Assembly: GCA_019187195.1 (NCBI GenBank)
Contig: JABAQT010000018.1
Span: 28,359 to 92,358, forward strand
Direction: 5' to 3'
DNA from: Bryobacteraceae bacterium
GTDB lineage: Bacteria > Acidobacteriota > Terriglobia > Bryobacterales > Bryobacteraceae
Length of the DNA stretch: 64,000 nucleotides
Shown in pieces: positions 62,312 to 64,000 of this stretch (its first letter is position 1; each line of letters begins with the position of its first letter). The position numbers and the translations under genes are program-made. The notes under the pieces were generated by a model. It had not been told where the DNA came from, did not search any database, and worked only from the letters and a program-made list of their open reading frames with translations.

Positions 62312-62568
62312 GCGGCGACCTGACGTTTGCATGCAGCATCTGCGGCGAGCCTTCGACGGAGATCTGTGTTTACTGCACGAAGGACTCCTGCGAAAACCAC
62401 CTCTGCGTGAAATGCGGACGGTGCAGTGATTGCTGCGAATGTGACCTGTATGCCTACCGCGGACGCCAGGGATCAGGCCAGGCGGGCCGGAAACACGCTG
62501 CCGAGAACAAGAGCAACGAGATTCCAGGCCACCAGAACGGCGAAGAACACGTTCATCCGGCGGAGTAG
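62308..62568 (+). CDS. Small cysteine-rich zinc-finger-like protein
   Basis: 86 aa, GTG start. The first about 50 residues hold four CxxC-type pairs: CSICGEPSTEICVYC, then CENHLCVKCGRCSDCCEC. This suggests two zinc sites, B-box-like. The last about 35 residues are hydrophilic and overlap the antisense DUF5658-like gene by 96 bp. Translationally coupled to the upstream gene (GTGA). The real protein may end here or the tail may be accidental. No function known. Confidence 0.65.
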   Translation: MSGDLTFACSICGEPSTEICVYCTKDSCENHLCVKCGRCSDCCECDLYAYRGRQGSGQAGRKHAAENKSNEIPGHQNGEEHVHPAE

Positions 62569-62775
62569 GGGAATCTTCTCATTTCGCCAGCAGTAAAATC
62601 CCAACAGCACAGCGCACATCTTGATGGCGAGTAAGCCGCTGACCGGATTCGGGGCGAAGTCGATCGCCAACCGGACGAGAGGATTGCCCTCTCGCACGCC
62701 CTGGATAAGAAACGCCAGAGTGGTGAGTAAGTCCAACAACTGCAGGTAGGTGTATTGGATGAAGATGTTCGTCAC
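62473..62775 (-). CDS. DUF5658-like small membrane protein
   Basis: 100 aa with three to four hydrophobic segments. YLQLLDLLTTLAFLIQGVREGNP, PVSGLLAIKMCAVLLGFYC and VFFAVLVAWNLVALVLGSV match the pattern of small DUF5658 membrane proteins. Function is unknown. Its last 96 bp overlap the antisense zinc protein tail. Start ATG 62775; the intergenic region to the aminotransferase (about 200 bp) carries its promoter but nothing recognisable. Confidence 0.8.
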   Translation of the reverse strand: MTNIFIQYTYLQLLDLLTTLAFLIQGVREGNPLVRLAIDFAPNPVSGLLAIKMCAVLLGFYCWRNEKIPLLRRMNVFFAVLVAWNLVALVLGSVFPARLA

Positions 62776-62977
62776 TGCGCGTGCGGATCCTTTCGATGAC
62801 CAAGCCCTACGATAGGAGAAGCAGGACTTTGGGGCAATGAGTAGGCGGTTGCAGTACGGCGCGGGAGCTTGATAGTACGCACTGCATCTCCAGTACCAGT
62901 CTAAACGAAAACGCTTAGAAGCGAGCCCTTTTTTCCGAACCGGGCAAAGATAAAAAGTACTAGAGGAGCGGCGGCAA
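62776..62977. other. Intergenic stretch between the DUF5658-like gene and the aminotransferase
   Basis: About 200 bp. Nothing recognisable apart from short T- and A-rich runs near 62928-62956. No hairpin was found. Confidence 0.5.
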
Positions 62978-64000
62978 TCAGGCTTTCGCCAACTGAGCGC
63001 GCCGCGCCCAGACCTTCTCGAAGGCGAGAGCGTACTGCTCGATGAGATCCGGCGCTTCCTCGCGGAAGAGGGGCAATTTGATGGCGGTCTGGTTCACCTG
63101 GCGGGTTCCGGGCAGGTCTCGTGGAATGACTACCGGGTGATGCCACCACTTGGCTTCCGAATAGATCCGGAACTTATGCTGTTCGTCGTAAGCGCCCGAA
63201 GTAACCTGGACGCCCTCGGCGCGCAGAGCCTTCATGAGGGTTTCCTTGGGACACCCGGCCTTGGCTTCGTCGATGAAGAGCACGTGGCGGCCCCAGTAGA
63301 CCCGTTTGGCGTCCGGGCGGCAGTAGGGGCGCGAGATTCCGGGCAGTTCCATCAGGCGGTCCGTGAGTTTGCGGACCTGCGCATCGACAAGAGCGTTGTG
63401 CCGGTCGACGCCAGGCAGTTGTTTGCGGACGAGGGCGGCGGCCAGCGGATGGATGCGCAGTTTGGGCCCCATGCCGGTGCCCGCGTAGGTGCGGTAGGGG
63501 CTGTCGGGCGGGAAGGATGCAGGCAGTTCGTAGTTGCCGAACAATGTTGCGCGCTCATAGTATTCGCGCGTCTGATACATCCCCATGCCTCCTTCAATGG
63601 CGGGGAGAATCTTGCTGGCCTGAAAACTGAACGCTCCAATGGCGCCCCACGCGCCCATGGGTTTGCCCTGGAGCGAGGCTCCCTGCGCCTGGCAGGCGTC
63701 TTCGACGACCACCAAGCCACGTTCCCTGGCGAAGTCGCAGATCTGGTCCATGTCGCACGGGTTGCCGGCGGAGTGCATCACGATGATGGCGCGAGTATGT
63801 GGAGTGAGGCGTTTGCGCGCGTCATCGAGGTCGAATGTCATGCTGCGGGGGTTGATATCCACGAACGCGGGCACGTAGCCGAAGAGGTGCATGGGAGCAG
63901 TGGTGGCCCAGGCGGTATAGGAGGGCGCCAGAATCTCGCTGCCGCGGGGCAGATCCAGGGCGAAGAAGGCCGAGAGCAGCGCTCCGGTGCCGTTGCAGTG
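62978..64000 (-). CDS. DegT/DnrJ/EryC1/StrS-family sugar aminotransferase, N-terminal part outside the window
   Basis: 341 codons are open to the window end, so the real start is beyond 64000; the ATG at 63892 is internal. PLP-dependent family that aminates keto-sugars in LPS or antibiotic synthesis. HCNGTGALLSAFFALDLPRG and EILAPSYTAWATTAP lie upstream of 63892, VVVEDACQAQGA contains the PLP-ring aspartate, and FQASKILPAIEGGMG the lysine that forms the Schiff base (family GHKxxxxGEGG-like site, variant here). C-terminal PLFREEAPDLIEQYALAFEKV is typical. It may modify surface polysaccharide. The region that would hold the operon partner is beyond the window. Confidence 0.93.
   Translation of the reverse strand, partial: HCNGTGALLSAFFALDLPRGSEILAPSYTAWATTAPMHLFGYVPAFVDINPRSMTFDLDDARKRLTPHTRAIIVMHSAGNPCDMDQICDFARERGLVVVEDACQAQGASLQGKPMGAWGAIGAFSFQASKILPAIEGGMGMYQTREYYERATLFGNYELPASFPPDSPYRTYAGTGMGPKLRIHPLAAALVRKQLPGVDRHNALVDAQVRKLTDRLMELPGISRPYCRPDAKRVYWGRHVLFIDEAKAGCPKETLMKALRAEGVQVTSGAYDEQHKFRIYSEAKWWHHPVVIPRDLPGTRQVNQTAIKLPLFREEAPDLIEQYALAFEKVWARRAQLAKA

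Overview
The window is GC-rich bacterial DNA that most resembles an acidobacterium of the Solibacter/Bryobacter type. This is inferred from protein families, not from a marker gene. The signs are a Solibacter-type TIGR03437 C-terminal domain beside a cohesin-like domain (655-1809), a large Oar-like TonB receptor with an N-terminal carboxypeptidase-regulatory domain (28925-32251), a giant SBBP-repeat/BACON/SLH-variant surface protein (17526-21632), a Ser/Thr kinase with a PD40 propeller (42337-44991), a TPR membrane protein, and many Tat-exported sugar enzymes. LpxD shows a Gram-negative envelope. No rRNA, tRNA, CRISPR array, IS element or integrase was seen.

Layout. 1-1809: the 5' part of a secreted GH44 endoglucanase/xyloglucanase, divergent from the cohesin-like protein. 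1932-9542: a five-PAS hybrid histidine kinase, a DapA-like aldolase with a sugar-isomerase-like TIM barrel, a cyclophilin, a creatininase-like protein and an unknown. 9893-17361 (minus): housekeeping and envelope genes tsaE, nnr, an RsbU-type phosphatase, a LOG protein, lpxD, a small zinc protein and a TPR lipoprotein-like protein, followed by the SBBP/SLH giant. 21769-33562: a carbohydrate island with Gfo/Idh/MocA, HEAT protein, an unassigned glycosidase-like protein, GH29, GH51, the TonB receptor and SMP-30/gluconolactonase. Together with GH44 it suggests import and breakdown of fucosylated or arabinosylated plant or microbial glycans.

33575-37571: an ACT-domain gene coupled to an HExxH protein, divergent from ogt, which is translationally coupled to a TIR-NB-ARC STAND protein. 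A peptidoglycan-binding/CHAP-like protein follows. 37607-53590: dmpG-dmpF, aat, TPR membrane protein, a deaminase, the PD40 kinase, purA, an ankyrin pair, a GT-C-like membrane protein, an MFS transporter, an acyl-CoA carboxylase subunit and selB.

53601-59958 is the most interesting region. A three-gene periplasmic dehydrogenase (Tat-exported subunit 3, GMC flavoprotein, pentaheme cytochrome) is followed by a decaheme cytochrome translationally coupled to a large outer-membrane beta-barrel, then a small monoheme cytochrome. The second set has the architecture of a porin-cytochrome conduit (MtrAB/PioAB type) that passes electrons across the outer membrane. 60128-64000 carries a protein-kinase-like protein, a Spy/CpxP-like protein, two small exported or zinc-binding proteins, a DUF5658-like membrane protein and a DegT/StrS aminotransferase cut by the window end.

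Several genes lack a usable Shine-Dalgarno but have a TANNNT box 7-10 nt before the start codon, suggesting leaderless transcription.
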